Assembly (NCBI GenBank): GCA_002315625.1
Contig: DCHH01000010.1
Location: 4,768-51,835 of the forward strand
Source: Bacteroidales bacterium UBA1757
Lineage (GTDB): Bacteria; Bacteroidota; Bacteroidia; Bacteroidales; UBA1402
Length of the DNA: 47,068 nucleotides
Direction: 5' to 3'
Below, piece after piece: positions 24,531 to 33,261 of this stretch. The first letter of the stretch is position 1. Every line of letters starts with the position of its first letter. Made by a program: the position numbers and the translations under genes. The notes under the pieces are model-generated. The model was not told the origin of the DNA, ran no database searches, and saw nothing but the letters and a program-made list of their open reading frames with translations.

Positions 24531-26162
24531 ATGCTTAACGGAATTCTTCTGCTTCTATCAATTATTATTTTTGTTTGCGTTTTCCTGAATAACGTATCCA
24601 ACAAATTCGGCATACCGGTTCTGTTGGTTTTCCTGATGTTAGGTGTCTTTGTCGGCCGTGAACAGGATATTATGAATCAGGCTCAGGCAGTCAGCGATAC
24701 CTGTACAATTGCGCTAATATTCATAATGTTTTACGGCGGTTTCGGCACTAGCTGGAAGTCGGCCCGTCCTATTGCAGTACAAGCCGGCATTCTTGCTACA
24801 GTAGGTGTTCTGATGACCGCTGTCATAACCGGGGCTTTTTGCATTTTTGTACTCCATTGGGACTGGAAGGCGGGCATGCTTTTAGGTGCTGTGCTCAGTT
24901 CGACGGATGCTGCTTCCGTTTTTTCCATTCTCCGTTCAAAACGGTTGGGACTTAAAAACCATACGGCCCCGATGCTTGAAGTGGAGAGCGGCAGCAACGA
25001 CCCGATGTCATATATGCTCACGGCCATCATGATTTCAATCATCAGCGGCACGGCTTCAGCTGGAGCAATCGTCTGGGAGATTATTGCTCAGATGGTCTTT
25101 GGTGCAGGAGGCGGCCTGCTCATAGCGCAGGGGACTCTCTGGGTGCTCCGTCGGATTAAGTTTGCTTCTTCCGGTTTTGATATGCTTTTCATGGGGGCGG
25201 TGGCAGTAATTTCATACGCTTTGCCTTCGTTAATAGGGGGTAATGGTTATCTTTCGACATACATTGTCGGCATCGTTCTGGGTAATGCCAAACTGACGGA
25301 CAGAAAGCAGCTTGTGAACTTCTTTGACGGTATAACGAGCCTGACACAGATTATTATATTCTTCCTTTTGGGATTCATGGTCAATGCAGAAAGGTTCCTG
25401 AGCAACTCGGCAAACTGGACTGGGACCATTCTTCCCGCAATTGCCGTCATGTTCTTCATGCTCCTGGTTGCCCGCCCGATATCTGTCTTTGCCATTCTGG
25501 CACCTTTCAAGAAATACAGCTTCAAACAGATGACCCTGATATCGTTTGTGGGATTGAGGGGCGCGGCATCCATTGTGTTTGCCATCTTGGCAATGATTGG
25601 TGCTCAAGGACTTATTGAAGTCGATATTTTCAGTATGGTCTTTTGTATCGTTGTTCTGTCCATTTCGCTTCAGGGATCGTTTATCCCATTGGTAGCCAAG
25701 AAGTTGGATATGATTGACAAAAGCGACGTAATGAAGACTTTCACCGATTTCTCCGATGAGAGCGAGATGCAGTTCGGGCGCATTCGTATAACAGAAGAGA
25801 GTTCATGGTGCAATAGGGAAGTCATGAATCTGAATCTGCCAAAAGAAATGCTGCTCACACTGATTCTGAGAGGTAAGGAGCGTATAGTGCCCAACGGATC
25901 GACTGTCTTGCTGGACGGTGACGAGGCAATTATCTCGACTTTGGGCTACACCGACGAGGAATATACAGACCTGCGTGAACATCCCATCAGCAAGAATAGC
26001 AAATGGATAGGCAGGAAGCTCAAGGAGTATCCCAGCAAGCCGGAGCAGTTAGTGGTGATGATTCGGCGTGGCGACAAGCGGGTTGTACCTAATGGCGACA
26101 CAGTGTTCAAAAAAGGGGATGTGCTGGTTATTATGGACAGGAATTACGCAAAAGTCCAGTAA
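24531..26162 (+). CDS. Potassium/proton antiporter, CPA1 type with two RCK_C domains
   Basis: A 543-residue NhaP2/CvrA-like antiporter that exchanges K+ (or Na+) for H+ at the inner membrane. About 13 membrane helices fill residues 1-390; the ion-site region is SSTDAASVFSILRSK, and LEVESGSNDPMSYML is characteristic of NhaP. The soluble tail holds two TrkA-C-like modules, each with a PNG-turn (IVPNGSTVLLDGDE and VVPNGDTVFKKGD), which bind regulatory ligands in relatives. It lies 26 bp after the S41 protease gene. Some Bacteroidota annotations call this family NhaP2. Confidence 0.92.
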   Translation: MLNGILLLLSIIIFVCVFLNNVSNKFGIPVLLVFLMLGVFVGREQDIMNQAQAVSDTCTIALIFIMFYGGFGTSWKSARPIAVQAGILATVGVLMTAVITGAFCIFVLHWDWKAGMLLGAVLSSTDAASVFSILRSKRLGLKNHTAPMLEVESGSNDPMSYMLTAIMISIISGTASAGAIVWEIIAQMVFGAGGGLLIAQGTLWVLRRIKFASSGFDMLFMGAVAVISYALPSLIGGNGYLSTYIVGIVLGNAKLTDRKQLVNFFDGITSLTQIIIFFLLGFMVNAERFLSNSANWTGTILPAIAVMFFMLLVARPISVFAILAPFKKYSFKQMTLISFVGLRGAASIVFAILAMIGAQGLIEVDIFSMVFCIVVLSISLQGSFIPLVAKKLDMIDKSDVMKTFTDFSDESEMQFGRIRITEESSWCNREVMNLNLPKEMLLTLILRGKERIVPNGSTVLLDGDEAIISTLGYTDEEYTDLREHPISKNSKWIGRKLKEYPSKPEQLVVMIRRGDKRVVPNGDTVFKKGDVLVIMDRNYAKVQ

Positions 26163-26171
26163 TCCGGGTAT

Positions 26172-27008
26172 TTATTCAAGGTAGCGACTGCGAAGGGTCT
26201 CGATATCGTCGTCGGTGACCAGCAATATTTCGTTCAGATAGCTGTGCATGCCGCCGTATTCGTTGTCAATTACATCCAATGCGGCTTCGAAGTAGGCCGG
26301 ATTCACGCTTGCAAATGAGCGTAGGGTCTCGATTGTCAGGCTGTCAGCATTTAGCCTGTGGGCAATTGAAAGAATAGCTTCAAATGTTTGTGAGTAGGCG
26401 TGTGCGGACAACCGGTAGTCGGCCATGATTGTGGCCCGGTCGGCACCAAGTGCGGCCAAAAGGTATGCTGCAGCCATGCCGGTGCGGTCTTTCCCTTGCG
26501 AGCAGTGCCAGAGAATGCCGCCCTCCTCCTGGGAAAGTATCATGTTGAAATAGGCCGAATACTGAAGCTGTGTGTATTCGTTGACCACAAATGATGTGTA
26601 CATTCCCTTTGCAAAATTCTGTGCGAAAGGGGTGCTGCACATTCTTACGAGACCTTCCGGGTCTTTTTCCAGCAGTGTGAAAGTTTTGATTTCTTCTTCC
26701 TTCAAGCCTGTTTCGTCAAGAACAGGGAGAAAAATATGCCGCATCCCTACCACGGACAGATCCGGTTTGGTTTCCATTTCGTAGTGGCTTCGAAGGTCGA
26801 AGTCGAGGGTTATGTCAAACTCTTCGTGAAGACGTCGTCTGTCATTGTCTGAAGCCCGGTTCAGGGCACCGCAGCGTATCAGACAGTTGTTCTTTACACG
26901 CCGTCCGTCAGGCATTACTATTCCGCCTAACTGGCGGGCGTTGATAACATTATCAAGATGAATAGATTGCCCTTCAAATGTGAGAGTTGAACTTATGTCT
27001 GCTTTCAT
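26172..27008 (-). CDS. Tyrosine/dual-specificity protein phosphatase (Y_phosphatase3 type)
   Basis: A 278-residue phosphatase. The catalytic loop is HCSQGKDRTG, the CX5R motif of the PTP superfamily with the Lys-Asp variant of the Y_phosphatase3/MptpB group, which can act on phosphotyrosine and phosphoinositides. The N-terminal NARQLGGIVMPDGRRVK segment is also family-typical. No signal peptide. The start at 27008 sits only about 5 nt below its -7 box, so the mRNA may have almost no leader; the open frame to 27104 crosses the divergent gene. Convergent with the antiporter gene with a 9-bp gap. Confidence 0.87.
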   Translation of the reverse strand: MKADISSTLTFEGQSIHLDNVINARQLGGIVMPDGRRVKNNCLIRCGALNRASDNDRRRLHEEFDITLDFDLRSHYEMETKPDLSVVGMRHIFLPVLDETGLKEEEIKTFTLLEKDPEGLVRMCSTPFAQNFAKGMYTSFVVNEYTQLQYSAYFNMILSQEEGGILWHCSQGKDRTGMAAAYLLAALGADRATIMADYRLSAHAYSQTFEAILSIAHRLNADSLTIETLRSFASVNPAYFEAALDVIDNEYGGMHSYLNEILLVTDDDIETLRSRYLE

Positions 27009-27012
27009 ACTG

Positions 27013-27020
27013 CAAAAGTA
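27013..27020 (-). promoter_or_regulatory. Predicted -7 box of the phosphatase gene
   Basis: TACTTTTG on the minus strand, a perfect TAnnTTTG. It lies four bases above the start codon at 27008, so the transcript would be leaderless or nearly so. Confidence 0.55.
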
Positions 27021-27032
27021 AAGCTTTTTTCC

Positions 27033-27040
27033 TAATTTTG
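27033..27040 (+). promoter_or_regulatory. Predicted -7 box of the CNNM-type transporter gene
   Basis: TAATTTTG at 27033-27040, 18 bp ahead of the ATG at 27059 and only 12 bp from the divergent phosphatase box. The two promoters overlap and cannot easily be used at the same moment. Confidence 0.55.
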
Positions 27041-27058
27041 CGGCTTTATTAGCAAGAT

Positions 27059-28102
27059 ATGACTTCCCTGATTCTCTTCCTTCTGTCCGCGTTGATACTT
27101 TCATTCGTATGCTCCATACTGGAGTCTGTGCTTATGTCAACGCCCCTTTCCTATATTTCGATGAAGGAGGAGGAAGGCTATCGTCCGGCCAAAAAGTTCA
27201 AGAAATTCAAGACCGAGATAGACCGCCCGATTGCTGCAATCCTTTCACTGAATACCATTGCGAATACCGTCGGTGCGGCAGGTGTAGGCAAGCAGGCTAC
27301 GGAGGTGTTCGGAAGCGAGTGGTTCGGTTTGGTGTCGGCTGCCACTACAATCATGATTCTGGTTTTCTCGGAAATCATCCCAAAGAATATCGGCGCCTCG
27401 TATTGGAAACACCTGATGGGATTCACAACCCGTGTAATCAGCGTGCTGGTCGTGGTGCTTTATCCCGTGGTCATCATTGTTGAACTGATCAGCAAATGGA
27501 TAAAGCCTAAGGATGACCAGGCCACGGTAAGCCGTGAGGAGGTGTCTGCCATGGCAAATATTGCCGAAGAGGAGGGAGAGTTTGATGCCGACGAGAACAA
27601 GCTGATACAGAATCTGATAAACCTGGACGATATTCAGGCTTGCGATGCTATGACGCCGCGCGTGGTGTCGGCCATAGCCTGTGAGAATATGACGGTCAAG
27701 GAGTTCTACAAGGACGACCAGTATCTGCACCATTCCCGAATTCCTGTCTGGTCCGATTCGCCTGACTATATCACCGGCTATATCCTTCGCAGTGATGCCC
27801 TTCAACTGCTTGCCGACGACAAGTTCAATGTGACCCTTTCAAGCATCCGCCGTCCGATTGACTTTTTTACGGAAGAAACTTCACTGGGCGATATCTGGGA
27901 TGCCTTCATGAAGAAGAAGGAGCAGATTTCGCTCATTATCGATGAGTATGGATGTTTTATGGGAATCCTCACACTGGAGGACGTCATAGAGACCATCATC
28001 GGCTCTGAAATCGTAGATGAGCAGGACGAGGTCAGCGATATGCAGCAGTATGCCCGCGAACGCTGGCAGGTGCGGCAGAAAAAAGAGGAGTCAGCCCAAT
28101 AG
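27059..28102 (+). CDS. CNNM/DUF21-CBS transporter (hemolysin C/CorB-like)
   Basis: A 347-residue protein with a DUF21 membrane domain (about 1-150, four helices, with the conserved FSEIIPKNIGA turn) and two CBS domains (about 190-310: CDAMTPRVVS and IIDEYGCFMGILTLEDVIETIIG). CNNM/CorB proteins export Mg2+ or affect Mg2+/Co2+ tolerance. The C-terminal CorC_HlyC domain of longer relatives is absent. Its 3' end overlaps argH, on the opposite strand, by 12 bp. Confidence 0.9.
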   Translation: MTSLILFLLSALILSFVCSILESVLMSTPLSYISMKEEEGYRPAKKFKKFKTEIDRPIAAILSLNTIANTVGAAGVGKQATEVFGSEWFGLVSAATTIMILVFSEIIPKNIGASYWKHLMGFTTRVISVLVVVLYPVVIIVELISKWIKPKDDQATVSREEVSAMANIAEEEGEFDADENKLIQNLINLDDIQACDAMTPRVVSAIACENMTVKEFYKDDQYLHHSRIPVWSDSPDYITGYILRSDALQLLADDKFNVTLSSIRRPIDFFTEETSLGDIWDAFMKKKEQISLIIDEYGCFMGILTLEDVIETIIGSEIVDEQDEVSDMQQYARERWQVRQKKEESAQ

Positions 28103-29443
28103 GGCCCGTTCGGCTTCCATCACCTTATCTATACCGAAACCCTGGCACAGTTCGTGCATGCGTGAGGCGACAGCTTCATTGCAGAGATTTCCGATGCTTC
28201 CCTCATGGGTGTGATGCACCTGTTTGTCGGTGGTGAACTTGCCAGCTTCAATTTCCAGTCCAACCTGCTTGTAAGCATCACGGAAGGGGGTACCTTGCAG
28301 GACCCGCTTGTTGACCTCCTCCACACTGAATATGAAGAGATACTTGTCGTCGTCGAGGATGTGCTCGTTGACGGTGAGGTGTGTCAGGCAGGTGGCTGTC
28401 ATGTTCAGGCAGTCTATGAGTTGGTCGAAGGCGGGCAGGAAGCGTTCTTTAATCATCTGAAGGTCACGGAAGTATCCTGACGGCAGATTCTGAATTACTG
28501 CGGAGATTTCGGCTGGAAGGGTTTGGATAAGGTTGCATTTGGCCCGGGTAAGTTCGAACACGTCGGGGTTCTTTTTGTGTGGCATTATGCTCGATCCCGT
28601 AGTAAACTCTGCTGGAAGTTTGATGAAGGCGAAATTCTGGGAATTGAACATGCAGGCATCGAAAGCCAGTTTCGATAGTGTGCCGGCGATTGATGCAAGA
28701 GCGAAGGCCGTGGTGCGCTCCATCTTGCCACGTCCCATCTGGGCATATACCACATTATAATTAAGGTCGTCAAAGCCCAGAAGTTCGGTGGTCATACGGC
28801 GGTCGAGGGGGAATGACGAGCCGTAGCCTGCGGCAGAACCCAGTGGGTTACGGTTACAGATACGATATGCAGCCTGCAGAAGCTGAACGTCATCGACGAG
28901 GGATTCTGCGTAGGCTCCGAACCACAGGCCGAACGAAGAGGGCATTGCTATCTGAAGGTGGGTATAGCCCGGTAAAAGGACATTTTTGTAACGCTCGCTC
29001 TGAGCCTGCAGGACTTCAAAGAGGTTTTCTACGGCATGCAGAACTTCCGCTATTTTTGCCCGTGTGAAAAGGCGCAGGTCCAGCAGCACCTGATCGTTAC
29101 GCGAACGGCCGCTGTGGATTTGCTTGCCAAGGTCGCCCAGGCGGCGTGTCAGCAGCAGCTCGACTTCGGAGTGGATGTCTTCCACCCCCGGTTCGATGGT
29201 GAATTCTCCCGCCTTGATTTGTGAGTGGATGGCACGAAGGCCGTCGAGTATGGCCGGGAGGTTTTCGGGGGCTATCAGGCCGACATGAGAGAGCATCGTG
29301 ACATGGGCCATTGAGCCCAGTACATCGTACTCTGCCAGATACATGTCCATTTCAGGGTCTTTTCCGACTGTGAAACGCTCGATCTCCTTATCTACTATGG
29401 TGTTCTTTTGCCACAGCTTGTTTGTGCCGTTTTCCATTTCCAT
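28091..29443 (-). CDS. argH: Argininosuccinate lyase
   Basis: A 450-residue ArgH. It splits argininosuccinate to arginine and fumarate, the last step of arginine synthesis. The lyase signature is GSSIMPHKKNPDVFE near residue 270, with IHSGRSRNDQV near 105 (the substrate loop). I start at the Met before EMENGTNKLWQK; a Met two codons on (29437) is equally possible, while the open frame to 29491 overlaps the SRPBCC gene. Last gene of a pyrE-SRPBCC-argH operon, with a 16-bp gap. Confidence 0.95.
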   Translation of the reverse strand: MEMENGTNKLWQKNTIVDKEIERFTVGKDPEMDMYLAEYDVLGSMAHVTMLSHVGLIAPENLPAILDGLRAIHSQIKAGEFTIEPGVEDIHSEVELLLTRRLGDLGKQIHSGRSRNDQVLLDLRLFTRAKIAEVLHAVENLFEVLQAQSERYKNVLLPGYTHLQIAMPSSFGLWFGAYAESLVDDVQLLQAAYRICNRNPLGSAAGYGSSFPLDRRMTTELLGFDDLNYNVVYAQMGRGKMERTTAFALASIAGTLSKLAFDACMFNSQNFAFIKLPAEFTTGSSIMPHKKNPDVFELTRAKCNLIQTLPAEISAVIQNLPSGYFRDLQMIKERFLPAFDQLIDCLNMTATCLTHLTVNEHILDDDKYLFIFSVEEVNKRVLQGTPFRDAYKQVGLEIEAGKFTTDKQVHHTHEGSIGNLCNEAVASRMHELCQGFGIDKVMEAERALLG

Positions 29444-29459
29444 TGTCTGTAATATAACG

Positions 29460-29882
29460 TCAGAAAGGAATGTTGCCGGAAGCGAGGGCATCGGCCATCT
29501 TGTCGATTGCTTCCTGCAGGGGCTTGGTAATCATCCCCTTGAGCAGGAACGGAATCTCAGCCCTGACGGTAATCCGTGCATAGCTCGAAGTAGCATCCTT
29601 CTCCTTGAGTTGTAGCCATGCGGTGAATGATACAGGTGACTGCTCAGAGGCTATTTTGATGGTCTTGCAGGGCTCCCGCTCGATTATCCTCACCGCCATT
29701 TCTCCTACACCGGGAAGGTTCGGTTTGAAACGGACGGAGTCAGAGTCGGAGTGAACATCGCTCACCTTGTCCTGTGGGAGCATCGAAGAAAGGCTTTCTA
29801 ACTGGCTCCAGTCGGAGAGCTTGTTAAAGACGGCTTCCTGTGTCGCAGGAACCACCTTGGTCTGGCTAACGAATTCAGTCAT
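29460..29882 (-). CDS. SRPBCC (START-like) family protein
   Basis: A 140-residue single-domain protein of the SRPBCC/polyketide cyclase superfamily, a hydrophobic-cavity helix-grip fold. Typical parts are TKVVPATQEAVFNKLSDWSQLESL at the start and a long amphipathic C-terminal helix (KGMITKPLQEAIDKMADAL). Its ATG overlaps the end of pyrE by 8 bp, so translation is coupled. The ligand and function are unknown. Confidence 0.82.
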   Translation of the reverse strand: MTEFVSQTKVVPATQEAVFNKLSDWSQLESLSSMLPQDKVSDVHSDSDSVRFKPNLPGVGEMAVRIIEREPCKTIKIASEQSPVSFTAWLQLKEKDATSSYARITVRAEIPFLLKGMITKPLQEAIDKMADALASGNIPF

Positions 29883-30522
29883 GATTTGTAGGATTATGCC
29901 ATTCGGAAGGATTTGAACGCCATTCGTGGAGGGTCTCGAGGTCGTCTGCCGTGATGTAGTTTGTGGCCAGCGCCTCCTCCAAAACGGCGGAGTAGTTGCT
30001 AAGTGTGGTCAGTTCTACATCGGCTAGCCTGAAACGCTCTTCTGCCAATGGGAACTGGTAAGTGAAGCCGGCAATCATCCCCAGAACCGTTGCTCCTGCC
30101 TGACGCAGGGCCTCAACTGCTGCCAGACTGCTCATTCCGGTTGAAACAAGGTCTTCAATGACAACGACTTTTGCACCGGGCTGCAAATCCCCTTCGATAA
30201 GGTTGCCCATACCATGATCCTTGGGCTTGGGACGGATATAGACGAACGGAAGCCCGAGGGCGTCTGCTACCAGTGCGCCTTGTGCGATTGCCCCTGTTGC
30301 GACGCCTGCGATAAATGTGGCATCAGGGTATTTCTCACACACTAAACGGGCCTCTTCTACCTTGATTGCATTGCGCAGGGCGGGGTGGGAGATGGGTTTA
30401 CGGTTATCGCAGTAGATAGGTGACTTCCATCCTGAAGCCCATGTGAACGGCTCTTGCGGGCGGAGTTTAACAGCCTTGATTTCAAGAAGTTTTCCGGCAA
30501 GCTGCCTCTCGAAGATATTCAT
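29875..30522 (-). CDS. pyrE: Orotate phosphoribosyltransferase
   Basis: A 215-residue PyrE, fifth step of UMP synthesis: orotate plus PRPP to orotidine monophosphate. The PRPP-binding motif is VVVIEDLVSTGMSS; the flexible catalytic loop is IRPKPKDHGMGN; the N-terminal substrate region reads FTWASGWKSPIYCDNRK. The ATG at 30522 (MNIFERQLAGKLLE) is the family start; a longer frame to 30585 carries unrelated residues. It leads the operon with the SRPBCC gene and argH. Confidence 0.95.
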   Translation of the reverse strand: MNIFERQLAGKLLEIKAVKLRPQEPFTWASGWKSPIYCDNRKPISHPALRNAIKVEEARLVCEKYPDATFIAGVATGAIAQGALVADALGLPFVYIRPKPKDHGMGNLIEGDLQPGAKVVVIEDLVSTGMSSLAAVEALRQAGATVLGMIAGFTYQFPLAEERFRLADVELTTLSNYSAVLEEALATNYITADDLETLHEWRSNPSEWHNPTNHD

Positions 30523-30546
30523 ATTGTAAGGATTTGTTTTGCGACG

Positions 30547-30554
30547 CGAAGATA
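30547..30554 (-). promoter_or_regulatory. Possible variant -7 box (TATCTTCG) of pyrE
   Basis: TATCTTCG on the minus strand, followed by GCG as at other promoters here, lies about 25 bp upstream of the pyrE start. One base off the TAnnTTTG consensus; no clear -33 element. Confidence 0.4.
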
Positions 30555-30583
30555 TGCAGAAAATTTCGTATTTTTGTGAGTTC

Positions 30584-30746
30584 ATTTGAGTTTCGCATTT
30601 TCGAAACTCAAATCAGGCCGCTTCAGCGGCCCGCCGATAGGCGTGGGGTTTAGGGGCAGAGCCCCTATAAAAAAGGAATAATGTGAGGGGTAAAGTTTCG
30701 CAAGTCTCTACAATATTCTTAATATCAACAATTACTTGCGAAACTT
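30584..30746. repeat. Cluster of inverted repeats, possible small non-coding mobile or regulatory element
   Basis: Four inverted repeats are packed into 163 bp between divergent genes. A perfect 12-bp stem (ATTTGAGTTTCG, 30584-30595, with 30602-30613, 6-nt loop). GGCCGC/GCGGCC (30616-30631). TAGGGGC/GCCCCTA (30651-30667), followed by an A run. A 13-bp pair AAGTTTCGCAAGT (30693-30705) and its complement (30734-30746). AGTTTCGCA recurs at 30589, 30694 and, inverted, at 30737, so the element ends in short inverted copies of the same word. This resembles a REP- or MITE-like unit. No coding sequence lies inside. The rest of the 30523-30776 gap shows only the candidate pyrE box. Confidence 0.65.
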
Positions 30747-30776
30747 GAGCGAGTTCATAAGATACAACTTGTCATC

Positions 30777-31655
30777 ATGGAAAGAAAGTCGTACAAATTT
30801 TTGCCGTTTCTGTTGCTTGCGGGGCTGCTGGCCGGAAATGTCCAAGCGCAGACCGACGTGAGCCTTTTCTGGCGCAGCGACAGTGTTCAGATCAGTGAGA
30901 TTATCACTCCCGAGGCAGACCAGTATAAAAAAGTGGGGCATCACGGTCCTGCTATTGAGAATATGTATATGGCACTGCGTATCTATTTCAATAACAGCGG
31001 TTCCATTGATGTCTATTCGAAACAGAAACCACAGCTGGAACTGTCCACATCACACTGGTATCCTACCGAAAAGCAGCAGACCGAAAAGGGTTATGGCTGT
31101 GATGAATATAAGGTGGGAAAGACTGTCGGACTGGGCGGAATCAACCTGTGGGATGGTGAGAAAATACTTCAGCTGACTGCTACTCAAGGCCGCGAAGTCC
31201 GAGTTGCCCATATCAAGGGTGGCGCAACAGCAGAGATGCTTGCCAAAGGAGTTCCGTACAAGGGCAAGAATGTCGATATTCTGATTCGCATCACCATGTA
31301 CGATAATGAGCGCTGGGCCAAGGTCGAGGCGTTCAGCAAGAGGGGCGGCCGTGTACAGTTTGTCACCGGCGTGAACTTTCATCCCGGCAACAGCGTCAAC
31401 GAAACCGATAACGGGCATATTGCAGTATGGGCAAAACATCCGGCCGATGTCTCCCAGAACCCGATACCCATCGGCGGCGGCATGGTCTATAACCCACAGG
31501 ACTTCGTTCAGAAAAAGGTTACAGATGACGCCATCCTGCTAATTTCGCCTTCGGTAAAACATATCAGTACCAAGGTTGTATCGGCCGGTTCGCGAGAAGC
31601 CGAACTCAATAATGCTGAGGCTTTTATCAATTATGTTAAATCGTTGAAATATTGA
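30777..31655 (+). CDS. DUF4861-like secreted protein
   Basis: A 292-residue protein with a signal peptide (cleavage near NVQAQT). The fold is beta-rich. GPAIENMYMALRIYF, an aspartate/glycine/lysine pattern YGCDEYKVGKTVGLGGINLWDG, and GVNFHPGNSVNETDNGHIAVWAKHP resemble DUF4861 proteins, which in Bacteroidota often sit in pectin or rhamnogalacturonan loci; the link here is only by family memory. No neighbouring glycan genes support that role. folA begins 5 bp downstream. Confidence 0.65.
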   Translation: MERKSYKFLPFLLLAGLLAGNVQAQTDVSLFWRSDSVQISEIITPEADQYKKVGHHGPAIENMYMALRIYFNNSGSIDVYSKQKPQLELSTSHWYPTEKQQTEKGYGCDEYKVGKTVGLGGINLWDGEKILQLTATQGREVRVAHIKGGATAEMLAKGVPYKGKNVDILIRITMYDNERWAKVEAFSKRGGRVQFVTGVNFHPGNSVNETDNGHIAVWAKHPADVSQNPIPIGGGMVYNPQDFVQKKVTDDAILLISPSVKHISTKVVSAGSREAELNNAEAFINYVKSLKY

Positions 31656-31660
31656 TTATC

Positions 31661-32143
31661 ATGGAAATAGCTTCGATAGTAGCCGTTGCAGAGAACTATG
31701 GAATCGGCAAGAACAACACCCTTTTGTGCCATCTGCCAGAGGACTTGAAGCACTTCAAGGCTGTCACTTCAGGCCATACCGTCATAATGGGGAGCAACAC
31801 CTTCCGTTCCCTGCCAAAGGGGGCACTGCCAAACCGTCGCAATATTGTGCTCTACCCGTTTGACGACCAGCAGTTTCCCGGTTGCGAGCAGGCAAAGTCG
31901 TTCGACGAGGTCTTTGAACTTTGCAAAGGTGAGGACAAGGTTTTCTTTATGGGGGGTGCCATGGTCTATAAGCAGGCTATGGAATATGTAAACTCCTTGT
32001 ATATTACATGGATACATCATTCATTCGAGGCTGATGCCTTCTTCCCTGAAATTGATTCTGAAATATGGAAGGAGGAGAGCCGTGAGGATCATAAAGATGC
32101 ACAGCCGTATGCTTTTTCATACGTTCATTACATTCGGAAATAA
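31661..32143 (+). CDS. folA: Dihydrofolate reductase
   Basis: A 160-residue NADPH-dependent DHFR that makes tetrahydrofolate and is the target of trimethoprim. Family residues: ASIVAVAENYGIGKNN, LPEDLKHFKAVTSGHTVIMGSNTF (NADPH site) and VFFMGGAMVYKQAM. The ATG at 31661 is used; a TTG at 31652 adds three residues and overlaps the upstream gene. Its stop overlaps the next start by one base (TAATG). No thymidylate synthase gene is in the window. Confidence 0.95.
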   Translation: MEIASIVAVAENYGIGKNNTLLCHLPEDLKHFKAVTSGHTVIMGSNTFRSLPKGALPNRRNIVLYPFDDQQFPGCEQAKSFDEVFELCKGEDKVFFMGGAMVYKQAMEYVNSLYITWIHHSFEADAFFPEIDSEIWKEESREDHKDAQPYAFSYVHYIRK

Positions 32144-33240
32144 TGAAAAGATTTTTTTGCTCAGTCATTGGAATACTGACACTTACACTCCTTTCGGCCC
32201 AGACGGCCGCAGTGTTGGATGAAGGTGCTGACATCAAGTTCGACCACGATGTCTATAATTTCGGTACCGTCAACGAGGACGGTAAGATATTCTGCACGTT
32301 CACCTTTGAGAATACCGGTAACCAGCCGTTGGAAATCTACCGGGCTACCGCTTCCTGCGGATGCACCACCCCTACGTACAGTGAGCTGCCGATAGCGCCG
32401 GGTGAAAAGGGAACCATCGATGTGGCTTACAATACCGACGGCCGCCCTGGTGCCTTCAATAAGACTGTGACGGTCTATAGCAATTCGCGCCGTCATCCTT
32501 CCTATTCATTGTCAATCCGTGGAACGGTCATTTCCAAGAACAATTCGCCGGCCAGTATCTATCCCAAGACAATCGGCTCGTTGCGCCTGAAACGCACCAC
32601 CGTGTCACTGGGTGAGGTGAAGGTCGGTTCTGTCATAACTGAGACGGTTCCGGTCTATAATGACAACACGGTCCTTCCGATTCATATCAAGGTCACGAAT
32701 GTTCCCGACCATATCAAGGTCATCGTTTCAAATTCGGAAATAGCTCCTTCTCAGACGGGTATGCTGACTATCTCATTTGAATCAGCAGGTGCAAATGACT
32801 ATGGCCGTCACGAGGATTTCTTCCACCTGGAGACACAGGTTGAAGGTCAGGAGAAGGTGACAGGCTCCATTCAGGTGACCTCAAACCTTCAGGAGGATTT
32901 CACGATCTTGAACCCTGAGGACAAGATTCCGGTTGTGGAGTATCCGACAGATATAATCGATTTGGGAAAGGTAAAGCAAGGAAAGAAGCAGACGGCCTAT
33001 TTTGAAGTTAAGAATAACGGTCCGGCTACCCTGATTATTCGGAAGGTTGTCAATTATGCCCCGGCCATGACCGTAAAGGCGGAACGCAAAGAGGTTGCTC
33101 CGGGCAAATCGACCAGAATCAAGGTGGAACTCGATACCGAGGAGCTGCTTTCATCAATCAAGTACTATTTGGAAGTAATTGTAAACGACCCTCTTATGCC
33201 ACGAAAGCGTCTTGCTGTAATGGCGGATATCGTGGAATAA
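32143..33240 (+). CDS. Secreted DUF1573 multi-domain protein
   Basis: A 365-residue exported protein (signal MKRFFCSVIGILTLTLLSAQ). It opens with a DUF1573 domain: FDHDVYNFGTVNEDGKIFCTFTF and TASCGCTTPTY, the conserved SCGCT turn. It continues with two further immunoglobulin-like (ASH-type) segments (about 135-245 and 265-365; the latter has IIDLGKVKQGKKQTAYFEVKNNG). DUF1573 proteins are abundant in Bacteroidota envelopes, with no firm function. The start overlaps the folA stop by one base, so expression is coupled. Confidence 0.85.
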   Translation: MKRFFCSVIGILTLTLLSAQTAAVLDEGADIKFDHDVYNFGTVNEDGKIFCTFTFENTGNQPLEIYRATASCGCTTPTYSELPIAPGEKGTIDVAYNTDGRPGAFNKTVTVYSNSRRHPSYSLSIRGTVISKNNSPASIYPKTIGSLRLKRTTVSLGEVKVGSVITETVPVYNDNTVLPIHIKVTNVPDHIKVIVSNSEIAPSQTGMLTISFESAGANDYGRHEDFFHLETQVEGQEKVTGSIQVTSNLQEDFTILNPEDKIPVVEYPTDIIDLGKVKQGKKQTAYFEVKNNGPATLIIRKVVNYAPAMTVKAERKEVAPGKSTRIKVELDTEELLSSIKYYLEVIVNDPLMPRKRLAVMADIVE

Positions 33241-33261
33241 TCAGAACTGGTATCAGTTTTT

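Noticed and set aside
30651..30680. Stand-alone terminator at the GGGGC hairpin
   Set aside because: The flanking genes diverge from this region, so nothing needs to end here; it is better treated as part of the repeat cluster.
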